Source of the DNA: Caproiciproducens sp. CPB-2
Lineage (GTDB): Bacteria; Bacillota; Clostridia; Oscillospirales; Acutalibacteraceae
Assembly: GCF_036287215.1 (NCBI RefSeq)
Contig: NZ_CP142860.1
Coordinates: 496,001-560,000, forward strand
DNA: 64,000 nucleotides
Reading direction: 5' to 3'
Position numbers and translations under genes: made by a program. Below the pieces are notes generated by a model. It did not search any database. It was not told the origin of the DNA and was given only the letters and a program-made list of their open reading frames with translations. Every line of letters starts with the position of its first letter. The first letter of the stretch is position 1. Of this stretch, positions 1-8,453 are shown piece after piece.

Positions 1-1
1 C

Positions 2-664
2 GGACAGAAGATTGAACTGCTTTCCATTCTGGCTGGTGTTATTGCCTCGCTGATCGTCGTTTACCTGGAGATCCGTTCCATCAATAAGAAAAAATCCTAC
101 GGATTTGAAGTGCCCGCCGTATGGCAGGAGATTGTGAAGCTTGCCGTCATCATTTCGATTATTAACTTCTTTACCGTCAAGCTTGCCTATTACAACGGGC
201 TTCCGGTTGTTCTTGCGCTGATGCTGGTACTGATCATCATCTACACCTTCATTACCAACAACACGGTCCCCGGCCGCCAGATTTACGCGGTGGGCGGCAA
301 TGCGAAAGCGGCAAAGCTTTCCGGTATCAAAACCCAGCGCGTGATGTTCTGGATTTACGTGAGCATGGGCCTGATGAGCGCTTTGGCCGGCATCGTCCTC
401 TCCGCCAGAAATGCGTCTGCCACGCCGAAAGCGGGCGACGGTTTTGAGCTTGACGCCATCGCATCCTGTTACATAGGCGGCGCAGCCGCACTTGGCGGAA
501 GCGGCACCATTATCGGTGCGGTCGTCGGCGCGCTGATCATGGGCGTGCTGAACAACGGGATGTCGCTGATCGGCTGGTCCGTCGATATTCAGAGAGTCGT
601 GAAGGGACTTGTCCTTCTGGGTGCTGTCACAATCGACCTGATTTCAAAAAAGAAGGCTTCCTGA
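2..664 (+). CDS. Sugar ABC transporter permease (XylH/GguB/MmsB type), 5'-truncated by window edge
   Basis: C-terminal part of an inner-membrane permease of the ribose/xylose ABC importer class. The frame is open from base 2, so the gene starts left of the window. Hydrophobic segments are clear, and the motif GRQIYAVGGNAKAAKLSGI followed by GSGTIIGAVVGALIMGVLNNGMSLIG is typical of the XylH/GguB/MmsB branch of the BPD_transp_2 family. It ends in a lysine-rich tail (ISKKKAS). It lies immediately upstream of araR and the araBAD genes, so uptake of L-arabinose or a related pentose is the natural guess (inference). The ATPase and substrate-binding genes would lie to the left. Family assignment is firm; substrate is not. 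Confidence 0.88.
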   Translation, partial: GQKIELLSILAGVIASLIVVYLEIRSINKKKSYGFEVPAVWQEIVKLAVIISIINFFTVKLAYYNGLPVVLALMLVLIIIYTFITNNTVPGRQIYAVGGNAKAAKLSGIKTQRVMFWIYVSMGLMSALAGIVLSARNASATPKAGDGFELDAIASCYIGGAAALGGSGTIIGAVVGALIMGVLNNGMSLIGWSVDIQRVVKGLVLLGAVTIDLISKKKAS

Positions 665-691
665 TTTGTCTGCCAGTGCTGTTCAGATGTA

Positions 692-721
692 TTGACAATT
701 TATACAAAGTTCATGTATCAT
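692..721 (+). promoter_or_regulatory. Candidate araR promoter with weak operator-like repeat
   Basis: TTGACA (692-697) and TATCAT (716-721) are separated by 18 bp and lie about 35 bp upstream of araR. ATACA (702-706) and TGTAT (714-718) form a short inverted repeat between and over these boxes. It could be an autoregulatory AraR site, but it matches the AraR consensus poorly compared with the site before araB. Confidence 0.5.
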
Positions 722-756
722 GATTTTAAAGATAACGAAAAAAGGAAGGCAGCACT

Positions 757-1833
757 GTGATGGAAATGCCAAAATATATGACTCTGGTCACCTGGATCAA
801 AAATAAAATCGAAACGGGAGAGCTCAAATACGGGGAAAAGCTGTATTCCGAAAACGAGCTGGGCACAATGTTCGGTATCAGCCGGCAGACGGTCCGTCAG
901 GCAATCAATATTCTGGTACAGGACAAATATCTTGAAAGCAGGCAGGGCAGCGGTACCTATATCATTTTCAACGCATCGGCCAAACGGGAACCCACTATGA
1001 CCATCGGTGTGGTCACCACCTATGTGGGCGCGTATATTTTTCCGCAGATTATCCGCGGAATTGAAAACGTGCTGACAACAGCCGGGTACTCCATGCAGCT
1101 TGCGTTTACGCACAATAAGGTCCAGAACGAAAACAGAGTCCTGCGCTCCATGCTGGAAAAAGGCGTGGACGGGATGATTATTGAGCCGACCCAGAGCGGC
1201 CTGCCGAACCCGAATTTTGAGATTTATGAGGAAATCCAGCGGCAAAGGATTCCGGTGCTGTTTATCAACAGCAGCTATCCGGGCATTAAGATACCGCATG
1301 TGTCCATGAACGACCGCACGGCCGGGCTGATTGCCGCGCAGTACCTGATCAATGCGGGCCACAAGCGGATTGCGGGAATTTTTAAGTCGGATGACCACCA
1401 GGGTCATCTGCGCTATGCCGGATATTTGGACGCCCTGCTGAAAGCGGGATATGAAATTCATGATGAAAACGTGCTCTGGTACTCTACGGAGGATATTCCC
1501 GACCTTACGCAGTTTGCGGAGATTGTCCTGCGGCGTGTAAAAGACTGCACCGCTCTGATCTGTTACAACGACGAGATCGCGATGCAGATGGTGGACATTA
1601 TGAAGAAAAACGGCATTGCGGTTCCGGAGGACCTTTCTCTGGTCAGTATTGATAATTCCGATCTTGCGGATCTTTGTGAGGTTCCGCTTACCTCGGTCGC
1701 ACACCCCATGAATGTGTTGGGGGACACCGCGGCGCGAAACCTGCTGCACCTGATTCAGGACCATGCATTTAAGGCCACGGTCGATTTTGAACCGACGATC
1801 GTAGAACGCAAGTCCGTCAGAGTGCTCGAATAA
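757..1833 (+). CDS. araR: AraR-type transcriptional regulator (GntR HTH + LacI-like sensor)
   Basis: Repressor of arabinose genes. Residues about 1-75 are a GntR winged helix-turn-helix (GEKLYSENELGTMFGISRQTVRQAINIL). Residues about 80-355 are a periplasmic-binding-like LacI/GalR effector domain (ITIGVV-type start, LINAGHKRIAGIF, LSLVSIDNSDLADL). This hybrid layout defines the Bacillus/Clostridium AraR family, which is released from DNA by L-arabinose. The start is GTG 757 with AGGAAGG 8 bases upstream; ATG 760 is an alternative. It sits directly upstream of araB, whose leader holds a near-consensus AraR operator. 358 residues, normal length for the family. Confidence 0.92.
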   Translation: MMEMPKYMTLVTWIKNKIETGELKYGEKLYSENELGTMFGISRQTVRQAINILVQDKYLESRQGSGTYIIFNASAKREPTMTIGVVTTYVGAYIFPQIIRGIENVLTTAGYSMQLAFTHNKVQNENRVLRSMLEKGVDGMIIEPTQSGLPNPNFEIYEEIQRQRIPVLFINSSYPGIKIPHVSMNDRTAGLIAAQYLINAGHKRIAGIFKSDDHQGHLRYAGYLDALLKAGYEIHDENVLWYSTEDIPDLTQFAEIVLRRVKDCTALICYNDEIAMQMVDIMKKNGIAVPEDLSLVSIDNSDLADLCEVPLTSVAHPMNVLGDTAARNLLHLIQDHAFKATVDFEPTIVERKSVRVLE

Positions 1834-1838
1834 GACGG

Positions 1839-1871
1839 AAAACGGAAGGGGCTGAGAAGCCTTTCTGTTTT
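1839..1871 (+). terminator. Possible weak terminator after araR
   Basis: Imperfect hairpin AAAACGGAAGG / CCTTTCTGTTTT with one mismatch and one bulge around a roughly 10-base loop, ending in TTTT. It lies between the araR stop and the AraR operator. The stem is weak, so araR-araB read-through is likely. Confidence 0.35.
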
Positions 1872-1877
1872 CGACAA

Positions 1878-1893
1878 AGTTGTACGTACATTT
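1878..1893 (+). promoter_or_regulatory. AraR operator upstream of araB
   Basis: AGTTGTACGTACATTT closely matches the known AraR operator family (core TTGTACGTACAA, palindromic around CG). It lies 22 bases before the araB ATG. It overlaps the in-frame upstream TTG at 1880, which argues that the longer araB reading frame is not translated from there. I could not place convincing -35/-10 boxes. Confidence 0.8.
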
Positions 1894-1915
1894 TTTTACG
1901 ATGGAGGATGTTGTT

Positions 1916-3574
1916 ATGTCAAAATATACAGTAGGAGTTGACTATGGCACACTTTCCGGCCGGGCGGTTCTGGTAGATGTTCAGACCGGGAAAGAACTTG
2001 CTTCTTCCGTTTACGAGTATCCCCATGGGGTAATGGATAAAAATTTGCCGGACGGAACGCCGCTCGGCCATGACTGGGCGCTGCAGGACCCGCAGGATTA
2101 CCTTGACGTGCTGGCTGATACGATTCCGGCCATCCTGAAGGAATCCGGCGTGTCCCCGGACGATGTGATCGGAATCGGAACGGATTTTACGGCCTGCACC
2201 GTTCTGCCGGTCAAGGCGGACGGAACGCCGTTAAGCTTTCTTCCGGCGTACAAAAGCCGCCCGCACGCCTATGTAAAGCTCTGGAAGCACCACGCCGCGC
2301 AGGATAAGGCAAACCGCCTGAATGAAATTGCGGCGGCAAGAAACGAGCCGTGGCTGAAGAACTACGGCGGAAAAATTTCTTCGGAATGGGCGATCCCAAA
2401 AATCTGGCAGATCGTTGAAGAGGACCCCGAAATCTATGACGCGATGGACCGTTTCATCGAAGCGGCCGACTGGATTATCTGGCAGCTCTGCGGAAAAGAG
2501 ACCCGTAATTCCTGCACCGCGGGCTACAAGGAAATCTGGAACAAGCGCACGGGCTTCCCCTCCGATGACTTTTTCAAGGCCCTCCATCCAAAGCTGGAGC
2601 ATGTGGTGGAGGAAAAGCTCTCCCGCGACATTCTTCCGCTCGGGGACAGGGCGGGTACGCTGACCCCGGCGGCGGCAAAGCTTACCGGCTTAAGGGAGGG
2701 CACCGCGGTCGCCGTCGGCAATGTGGACGCGCATGTGTGCGTGCCCGCGGTCGGAATCGACGGGCCGTCCAAAATGCTGGCCATTATGGGCACCTCCACC
2801 TGCCACATTATGATGGGCGAAGAGGAACACCAGGTGCCGGGAATGTGCGGCGTGGTGGAAGACGGCGTCATGCCGGGCTATTTCGGCTATGAGGCCGGCC
2901 AGTCCTGTGTCGGGGACCATTTCGCATGGTTTATCGACAACTGCCTGCCGGCTTCCTACTGCGGGGAGGCAAAACGGCAGAACAAAAACATTCATCAGTA
3001 CCTGCGGGAAAAGGCGGAAAAGCTGCGCCCCGGGCAAAGCGGCCTGCTTGCGCTGGACTGGTGGAACGGAAACCGTTCGGTTCTGGTCGACGTCGACCTG
3101 AGCGGCATGATGGTTGGAATGACGCTCCGGACCAAACCGGAGGAAATTTACCGCGCGCTGATTGAGGCGACCGCCTACGGTACGCGCATGATTATTGAAA
3201 ATTACCGTGAGCATGGCGTTCCGGTCGAAGAATTTTTCGCTTCCGGAGGGATTTCACAAAAGGACCCGATGACCATGCAGATTTACGCGGATGTGATTAA
3301 AATGCCCGTGAAGATTGCGGGTTCTCTTCAGGGACCCGCGCTCGGTTCCGCCATTTTCGCTTCCGTCGCGGCGGGGAAGAAAGCCGGCGGCTACGACAGC
3401 GTGTTTGAAGCGGCCCGCGCAATGGGAAAAATCAAAGACACCGTCTATAATCCGATCCCCGAAAATTCGGAGCGGTACGATGCGCTGTTCCGGGAATACC
3501 GCACCCTGCACGACTATTTCGGGCGCGGTGAAAATGATGTGATGAAGCACCTGAAAACAATGAAGCAAAAATAA
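1916..3574 (+). CDS. araB: Ribulokinase AraB
   Basis: Phosphorylates L-ribulose to L-ribulose-5-phosphate with ATP, the second step of cytoplasmic L-arabinose breakdown. FGGY-family carbohydrate kinase of 552 residues. The N-terminal [15 protein letters not shown] is the AraB hallmark, and the C-terminal half carries the second actin-like fold with [20 protein letters not shown]. The chosen start is ATG 1916 with GGAGG (1903-1907) 8 bases upstream. A longer in-frame TTG start at 1880 would run through the AraR operator and lacks a ribosome site. Followed after 32 bases by araA. Confidence 0.95.
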   Translation: MSKYTVGVDYGTLSGRAVLVDVQTGKELASSVYEYPHGVMDKNLPDGTPLGHDWALQDPQDYLDVLADTIPAILKESGVSPDDVIGIGTDFTACTVLPVKADGTPLSFLPAYKSRPHAYVKLWKHHAAQDKANRLNEIAAARNEPWLKNYGGKISSEWAIPKIWQIVEEDPEIYDAMDRFIEAADWIIWQLCGKETRNSCTAGYKEIWNKRTGFPSDDFFKALHPKLEHVVEEKLSRDILPLGDRAGTLTPAAAKLTGLREGTAVAVGNVDAHVCVPAVGIDGPSKMLAIMGTSTCHIMMGEEEHQVPGMCGVVEDGVMPGYFGYEAGQSCVGDHFAWFIDNCLPASYCGEAKRQNKNIHQYLREKAEKLRPGQSGLLALDWWNGNRSVLVDVDLSGMMVGMTLRTKPEEIYRALIEATAYGTRMIIENYREHGVPVEEFFASGGISQKDPMTMQIYADVIKMPVKIAGSLQGPALGSAIFASVAAGKKAGGYDSVFEAARAMGKIKDTVYNPIPENSERYDALFREYRTLHDYFGRGENDVMKHLKTMKQK

Positions 3575-3606
3575 TCTTTAAAATTAGGAATAATCGGAGG
3601 ATACAT

Positions 3607-5088
3607 ATGTCAGCTTTAAAAAAATACGAATTCTGGTTTGTGGTTGGAAGCCAGGACCTTTACGGGGAAGATGTGCTGAAAACTGTCGATCAGCATTCCA
3701 AAATCATGGTAGACGGATGGAACGCGGACCCGTCCATTCCCTGCACCCTGGTTTTTAAGCCCGTGGTGCGCAATTCCGACGAAATCTATAAGGTGATCAC
3801 AGAGGCAAACAACGCTCCCCGGTGTGCGGGCATTATTACCTGGATGCATACCTTTTCTCCGTCAAAGATGTGGATTCGCGGCTTTTCCGTCCTGCAGAAA
3901 CCGCTGCTTCACATCAATACCCAGTTCAACCGCGACATCCCGTGGGAAAGCATCGACATGGATTTCATGAATCTGAACCAGTCCGCCCACGGCGACAGGG
4001 AGCATGGTTTTATTCTTGCGCGCATGCGTATTCCGCAGAAGGTCATTTCCGGCTACTGGAAGGACGCCGGGATGCGTGACCACATGGGCCGCTGGATGCG
4101 TGCGGCGGCCGGCGCGTTTGAAAGCCGCAGGCTCCGCGTGCTCCGCATCAGCGACAATATGCGCGAAGTGGCCGTGACGGACGGCGACAAGGTGGAGGCG
4201 CACATCAAATTCGGCTGGCAGGTCGACCATTACGGCGTCGGCGATATCATCCGCATGGTGGAAGCCGTCACCGAGAAGGAAATCGACGCCCAGATGGAGC
4301 AATACGCCGAAGTTTACGATATGGCAACGGATGATCTCGAGGCCGTGCGCTATCAGGCGCGGGAAGAAGTTGCGCTTCGGAAGTTCATGGAAGAAGAAAA
4401 GTTCGGTGCCTTCCACACCAATTTTCAGGATTTGCAGGAGCTCCGCCAGCTGCCCGGTCTTGCCGCGCAGGACTTGATGCGCCTGGGCTACGGGTTCGCC
4501 GGGGAAGGCGACTGGAAAACCGCGGCGCTCTGCCGCATTATGAAGCTCATGACGGCCGACTGCACGGGCGGTACGGCGTTTATGGAGGATTACACTTACA
4601 ACTTTGATCCGGAGTGCGGCATGAACATGGGCGCCCATATGCTTGAGGTGTGCCCGAGCGTCGCCGCGGAACGCCCGAAGATCAAGGTGGTTCCGCTTGG
4701 AATCGGCGACCGCGAGGATCCGGCGCGCCTGACCTTCAAAGCGAAGTCAGGCCCGGCGGTGCTTGCGACGATCATCGATATGGGCGACCGGTTCCGCATG
4801 ATTGTCAATGATGTGGAATGCCAGGAGCAGATTCACGAAATGCCGAACCTCCCGGTGGCCGCCGTCCTCTGGAAGCCGCTCCCAAGCCTCGAGACCTCCG
4901 CGGAAGCATGGATTTACGCGGGCGGCGCGCACCATTCCGTCATCAGCTATTCGCTTACGGCGGAAGAGCTGCGCGATTTCGCTGAAATCATGGAGATCGA
5001 GTTTGTTCACATCGGCAGGGAAACCGAGATCAACGAGCTTCGCAAGGAACTTACCTGGAACGATCTGATCTGGAAGCTCAAAAAGTAA
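3607..5088 (+). CDS. araA: L-arabinose isomerase AraA
   Basis: Converts L-arabinose to L-ribulose; Mn-dependent cytoplasmic enzyme of 493 residues, the usual length. The N-terminal WFVVGSQDLYGEDVL and the MHTFSPSKMW segment are characteristic. The metal/catalytic positions are present as GFAGEGDWKTAA, MEDYTYN, GAHMLEVCP and GGAHHSV (equivalents of E. coli Glu306, Glu333, His350, His450). Ribosome site CGGAGG precedes the ATG. Gene order araB-araA-araD. Confidence 0.97.
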   Translation: MSALKKYEFWFVVGSQDLYGEDVLKTVDQHSKIMVDGWNADPSIPCTLVFKPVVRNSDEIYKVITEANNAPRCAGIITWMHTFSPSKMWIRGFSVLQKPLLHINTQFNRDIPWESIDMDFMNLNQSAHGDREHGFILARMRIPQKVISGYWKDAGMRDHMGRWMRAAAGAFESRRLRVLRISDNMREVAVTDGDKVEAHIKFGWQVDHYGVGDIIRMVEAVTEKEIDAQMEQYAEVYDMATDDLEAVRYQAREEVALRKFMEEEKFGAFHTNFQDLQELRQLPGLAAQDLMRLGYGFAGEGDWKTAALCRIMKLMTADCTGGTAFMEDYTYNFDPECGMNMGAHMLEVCPSVAAERPKIKVVPLGIGDREDPARLTFKAKSGPAVLATIIDMGDRFRMIVNDVECQEQIHEMPNLPVAAVLWKPLPSLETSAEAWIYAGGAHHSVISYSLTAEELRDFAEIMEIEFVHIGRETEINELRKELTWNDLIWKLKK

Positions 5089-5108
5089 TCCGGAAGGGAT
5101 GAAGACGA

Positions 5109-5804
5109 ATGCTGGAAGAATTGAAGGAACAGGTTTGCGAGGCGAACCGTCAGCTTCCCGCCCACAATCTGGTGGTGTTCACATGGGGAAATGTTTCCGG
5201 AATCGACCGGGAATCGGGGCTGTTTGTCATTAAACCCTCCGGCGTGGAATACGACAGACTCAAACCGAAGAATATGGTTGTGGTGGGTCTGGACGGGGAA
5301 AAGGTGGAGGGTGACCTGAATCCGTCCTCCGACACGCCGACACACTGTGTCCTGTATCGGAATTTCCCCGCGATCGGCGGAATTGTCCATACCCACTCCC
5401 GATGGGCGACCATCTGGGCGCAGGCGGGGCAGTCCATTCCGGCTTACGGCACCACGCACGGCGACTATTTTTACGGGCCGATCCCCTGTACCAGAAAAAT
5501 GACCCCGGAAGAAATTGCGGGCGCCTATGAAGCGGAAACCGGCAATGTGATTGTGGAAACGTTTAACAAGGCGAATCCCGCTGATATCCCCGCCGTCCTG
5601 GTGCACTCCCATGGACCTTTTACCTGGGGCAGGGACTGCTTTGAGGCGGTGCACAATTCCGTAGTGCTGGAAGAATTGGCCATGATGGCCTGGCACACCC
5701 AGGAGATGGCTGAGGTCCAGGATGGACCGATGCAGCAGGAACTGCTTGACAAGCATTTTTTGCGTAAGCATGGGGCACACGCGTATTACGGACAAAATCA
5801 CTAA
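5109..5804 (+). CDS. araD: L-ribulose-5-phosphate 4-epimerase AraD
   Basis: Interconverts L-ribulose-5-phosphate and D-xylulose-5-phosphate, feeding arabinose carbon into the pentose phosphate or phosphoketolase route. Class II aldolase fold, 231 residues. The zinc-ligand HTHSRWAT segment and the later [12 protein letters not shown] are visible, with the C-terminal [10 protein letters not shown] segment. GGAAGGGATG ribosome site lies upstream of ATG 5109. Last gene of the ara operon; a strong terminator follows 30 bases later. Confidence 0.96.
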   Translation: MLEELKEQVCEANRQLPAHNLVVFTWGNVSGIDRESGLFVIKPSGVEYDRLKPKNMVVVGLDGEKVEGDLNPSSDTPTHCVLYRNFPAIGGIVHTHSRWATIWAQAGQSIPAYGTTHGDYFYGPIPCTRKMTPEEIAGAYEAETGNVIVETFNKANPADIPAVLVHSHGPFTWGRDCFEAVHNSVVLEELAMMAWHTQEMAEVQDGPMQQELLDKHFLRKHGAHAYYGQNH

Positions 5805-5833
5805 CAAGAACCTTTTTCAATACTTTCCTCCCT

Positions 5834-5866
5834 GGCCATGGCGAATTCGCCATGGCCTTTTCTTTT
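5834..5866 (+). terminator. Rho-independent terminator of araBAD
   Basis: A perfect 24-bp palindrome (5834-5857; arms GGCCATGGCGAA and its complement) is followed by TTTTCTTTT. Confidence 0.85.
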
Positions 5867-6098
5867 CAGGTTCCGTGCGGCCATGGTCCTAAACCGGTCC
5901 GGAAGCAGGAAATGAGCGGAATTCCCTGTTGACGGGGGCGCCTGGATTCATGCAAAGGGAGAATAAGGCGTACCGCCCGCTATTATGCAGGGGCTATAAA
6001 GGGAATAAGGGATTCTGGCGGTATCATCTATGCCATTTAAAGACATACTAAGTTTGAACGCGTTAGCCGTTTAAGCTTTGTATTTTGAGGTAGATGAT
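5867..6098. other. Intergenic region with a possible sporulation promoter
   Basis: No credible gene in this stretch. CATACTA (6044-6050) equals the -10 element of B. subtilis sigma-G/sigma-F-type promoters. GGTATCA (6020-6026) lies 17 bp upstream where the -35 belongs. No good sigma-A promoter was found for the next gene, so it may be forespore-expressed. This is inference from a short motif. Confidence 0.35.
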
Positions 6099-6953
6099 AT
6101 GGCAGCCATTTATTGGTATGGCATACTTGCGATAATCGGCGCAGTATTGACTGTTTTCATTATGGTTAAGAAAAAAGACAATCATGAATTGCTGATTTTT
6201 TTTCTGTTTGCCATGATGACCGCTTTTATTGCCGAAATGATCGGACTGCTTTTTTTAAACAGCTATTCATATTATCCCGGCGTTTTCAAGGACCACTATG
6301 CGGAGAACATTTTTGGCCATATTATCCCCAATGCCACCCTGTGGCCCGCCACCGCCCTGCTTGTTTCCGCCTTCCCTTCGCGTTACCGGCGGATCCTTCT
6401 GATAACGGTTATCTATACGTTATTGGATGTTCTTTTTGTCAGGCTTGGAATTTATCAGCATAACTGGTGGAGGACCTGGATGACAAGCGCCGCGATTTTC
6501 TTTTATTGTATTTTTATGAAGTCATGGTATTTGCAGTTGAAAAATAGGCGGCGTACTTTCCTGCGATTTATAACCCTCTGGTTCGCATTATTGATTATAA
6601 TGAAGCTGCCGGTAAGTATCCTGTTGCTAACCGGTCTTCAGTACACTTATGTCGGCTGGTTCGAAAACATCTACCGGGATTCTGGGGCCTTTTCAGTTTT
6701 TTATAATGCCGCCGTATCTTTTATTTGCGCATTGTTCCTATGTGTATTGAAAAAATGGTATTGGAAGCTCGCTTCCTTCATCCTCTATTTCACATGCGAT
6801 GCTCTTTTAATGGAATTTGACCTGTTATTCTTTCATGGGGGATGGAATATTTACTGTCTGATGCTTATGCGTGCCGTATGTCTGTTTTTATTTATCGCTC
6901 TCGAAAACAAATATCCACATAAGCTTTCAGAACAAATATCTGAGATATCCTGA
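6099..6953 (+). CDS. CBO0543 family membrane protein
   Basis: Integral membrane protein of 284 residues with about seven or eight hydrophobic segments. It begins AAIYWYGILAIIGAVLTVFIMV and ends with a basic, non-hydrophobic tail. Segments such as NIFGHIIPNATLWPATALLVS and LGIYQHNWWRTW resemble the uncharacterised CBO0543 family of spore-forming Firmicutes. ATG 6099 is preferred because GAGG (6087-6090) lies 8 bases upstream; an in-frame TTG at 6078 has no ribosome site. It is a single-gene unit lying between the ara terminator and the sulfate transport operon. It is more A+T-rich than its neighbours. Function is unknown; a spore-related role is only suggested by the candidate promoter. Confidence 0.75.
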   Translation: MAAIYWYGILAIIGAVLTVFIMVKKKDNHELLIFFLFAMMTAFIAEMIGLLFLNSYSYYPGVFKDHYAENIFGHIIPNATLWPATALLVSAFPSRYRRILLITVIYTLLDVLFVRLGIYQHNWWRTWMTSAAIFFYCIFMKSWYLQLKNRRRTFLRFITLWFALLIIMKLPVSILLLTGLQYTYVGWFENIYRDSGAFSVFYNAAVSFICALFLCVLKKWYWKLASFILYFTCDALLMEFDLLFFHGGWNIYCLMLMRAVCLFLFIALENKYPHKLSEQISEIS

Positions 6954-7114
6954 TACGGCATACGGCAATTCCTGCCCGACTTTTATTAAGTGTTTTCTTA
7001 GATGACAACAGTCGCAGGAATGTAACTTCTGAGAGTACAATTTCATATAAGGAAAAACCGGATAGAATCAGGCACTTCGTGACAGTATCGCGCAAACGAT
7101 TGCTTAATTTCCCG
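6954..7114. other. Intergenic region, no gene seen
   Basis: No supported gene. An inverted repeat (TTCCTGC at 6969-6975 and GCAGGAA at 7014-7020, extended by GAC/GTC) could form a long-loop hairpin but has no T tract after it. Confidence 0.4.
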
Positions 7115-7143
7115 TTGCAGAACCGGAAGCATTAGGGTATTAT
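7115..7143 (+). promoter_or_regulatory. sbp-cysTWA promoter
   Basis: TTGCAG (7115-7120) and TATTAT (7138-7143) with a 17-bp spacer, a good sigma-A match. The operator-like repeat at 7155-7177 would lie just at or after the transcription start. Confidence 0.7.
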
Positions 7144-7154
7144 AAAACAATACT

Positions 7155-7177
7155 ATACATATCAATTATATATGTAT
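7155..7177 (+). promoter_or_regulatory. Operator-like inverted repeat before the sulfate transport operon
   Basis: ATACATAT, 7 bases, ATATGTAT: a perfect 8-bp inverted repeat located just downstream of the sbp promoter. The same 8-7-8 arrangement with one mismatch occurs over the lacI start region (12469-12491), and a half-site occurs near the aprA promoter. A repressor shared by these sulfur genes is the simplest reading. Confidence 0.6.
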
Positions 7178-7198
7178 TAAAAGGTGAAGGTGGTACTC

Positions 7199-7276
7199 AT
7201 GCTGAACAGAAACAACCTGCGTATCCCGGTGCGCTTTCGATGTTGCACGGATTTGGAAGTCATAGATCAAATGTGA
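7199..7276 (+). CDS. Putative 25-residue leader peptide with tandem Cys codons
   Basis: A short reading frame, ATG 7199 to TGA 7276, sits in the transcribed leader of the sulfate transport operon. It has a strong ribosome site (AAGGTGAAGGTGG, 7181-7193). It encodes [16 protein letters not shown] then ten more residues; Cys15-Cys16 are adjacent (TGT TGC). A Cys-Cys pair in a leader upstream of sulfur uptake genes suggests translation-coupled control by cysteine supply, as in amino-acid attenuators. I see only a small stem (CAAAC/GTTTG) and no clear terminator downstream. The mechanism is therefore unproven. It overlaps the artificial upstream extension of sbp in another frame. Confidence 0.5.
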   Translation: MLNRNNLRIPVRFRCCTDLEVIDQM

Positions 7277-7341
7277 TGCGGCAATCGCTTCCAAACCCGG
7301 TTTGCAAACAATCTAAAAACGATGAAATGAGGGATATTTTT

Positions 7342-8418
7342 ATGAAACATACATTTTCTTTCAGAAAAACACTGGCTCTGGCAATCGCCCTGGCCACGAT
7401 TGCGGGAACTCTCGCCGGCTGCGCCGGGAATAATTCTCCCGCGGCTTCTTCCGTGAATTCTTCCGTGTCCGCCGCGTCTTCCGCCAAGCCGGTGGCTATC
7501 TCCAATGTTTCCTACGACCCTACCCGCGAGCTTTACGAGCAGTACAATAAGCTTTTCCAGGAATACTGGGAAAAAGAGAAAGGGCAGAAGGTGGAAATCA
7601 CCCAGTCCCACGGCGGTTCCGGAAAACAGGCCCGTTCGGTGCTGGAAGGCAACGAGGCCGACGTGGTTACGCTGGCGCTTGAGGGCGATGTGGACGAATT
7701 GCGCAAAGGCGGCCTGATCGAGGACGGCTGGGTGAATGAGTTCCCGAAGAACAGCGCACCCTACACCTCCACCATCGTCTTTTTGGTCCGCAAGGGCAAC
7801 CCCAAAAATCTGAAGGATTGGGACGATCTTGTGAAATCCGGCGTGGAAGTCATCACCCCCGATCCCAAAAGCTCCGGCGGCGCGCGCTGGAATTTTTTGG
7901 CGGCCTGGGCATATGCGGATAAGAAATTCGGCGGAGATGAAGCCAAAGACCAAGAATTTTTGAAATCGCTGTACGCCAACGTGACCGTGCTGGATTCCGG
8001 CGCCCGCGGCGCCACCACTACCTTTGTGGAAAACGGGCAGGGAGATGTGCTGCTGGCCTGGGAGAATGAAGCCTTCCTTTCCCAGAAAGAGCATCCGGAT
8101 GATTTTGAGATTATCACCCCGTCCCTGAGCATCCTTGCCCAGCCGTCGGTCGCGGTAGTGGACGCCAACGCCAAAAAGCACGGTACCGAGGAAGTTTCCA
8201 AAGCGTATCTGGAATACCTTTATTCGGACGATGCACAGCGTCTGGAGGGGAAAAATTATTACCGCCCCTCCAACCCCGACATCCTGAAGGAATTCAGCGA
8301 CATTTTTAATCTGAATATTGAGATGGTCAACATCGACGACGATTTTGGGGGCTGGGCAAAAGCAACCGAGAAATTCTTTGCGGACGGTGCGATCTTCGAC
8401 CAGATTTATAAAAAATAG
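7342..8418 (+). CDS. sbp: Sulfate ABC transporter substrate-binding lipoprotein
   Basis: Extracytoplasmic sulfate/thiosulfate-binding protein of the Sbp/CysP family, 358 residues. The N-terminus is a lipoprotein signal ([26 protein letters not shown]) with lipobox LAGC, then a Ser/Ala-rich linker. Family motifs include [45 protein letters not shown] and [19 protein letters not shown]. The start is ATG 7342, preceded by GAGGG, and gives a proper signal peptide; the in-frame GTG/TTG-type starts nearer 7240 add residues with no signal character. First structural gene of sbp-cysT-cysW-cysA. Confidence 0.93.
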   Translation: MKHTFSFRKTLALAIALATIAGTLAGCAGNNSPAASSVNSSVSAASSAKPVAISNVSYDPTRELYEQYNKLFQEYWEKEKGQKVEITQSHGGSGKQARSVLEGNEADVVTLALEGDVDELRKGGLIEDGWVNEFPKNSAPYTSTIVFLVRKGNPKNLKDWDDLVKSGVEVITPDPKSSGGARWNFLAAWAYADKKFGGDEAKDQEFLKSLYANVTVLDSGARGATTTFVENGQGDVLLAWENEAFLSQKEHPDDFEIITPSLSILAQPSVAVVDANAKKHGTEEVSKAYLEYLYSDDAQRLEGKNYYRPSNPDILKEFSDIFNLNIEMVNIDDDFGGWAKATEKFFADGAIFDQIYKK

Positions 8419-8453
8419 TGTTTCATTTATTACCGATCATAGGGGGCCTGCAC

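Noticed and set aside
6969..7020. Inverted repeat TTCCTGC/GCAGGAA as a terminator for the CBO0543 gene
   Set aside because: The loop is about 30 bases and no T tract follows on either strand.
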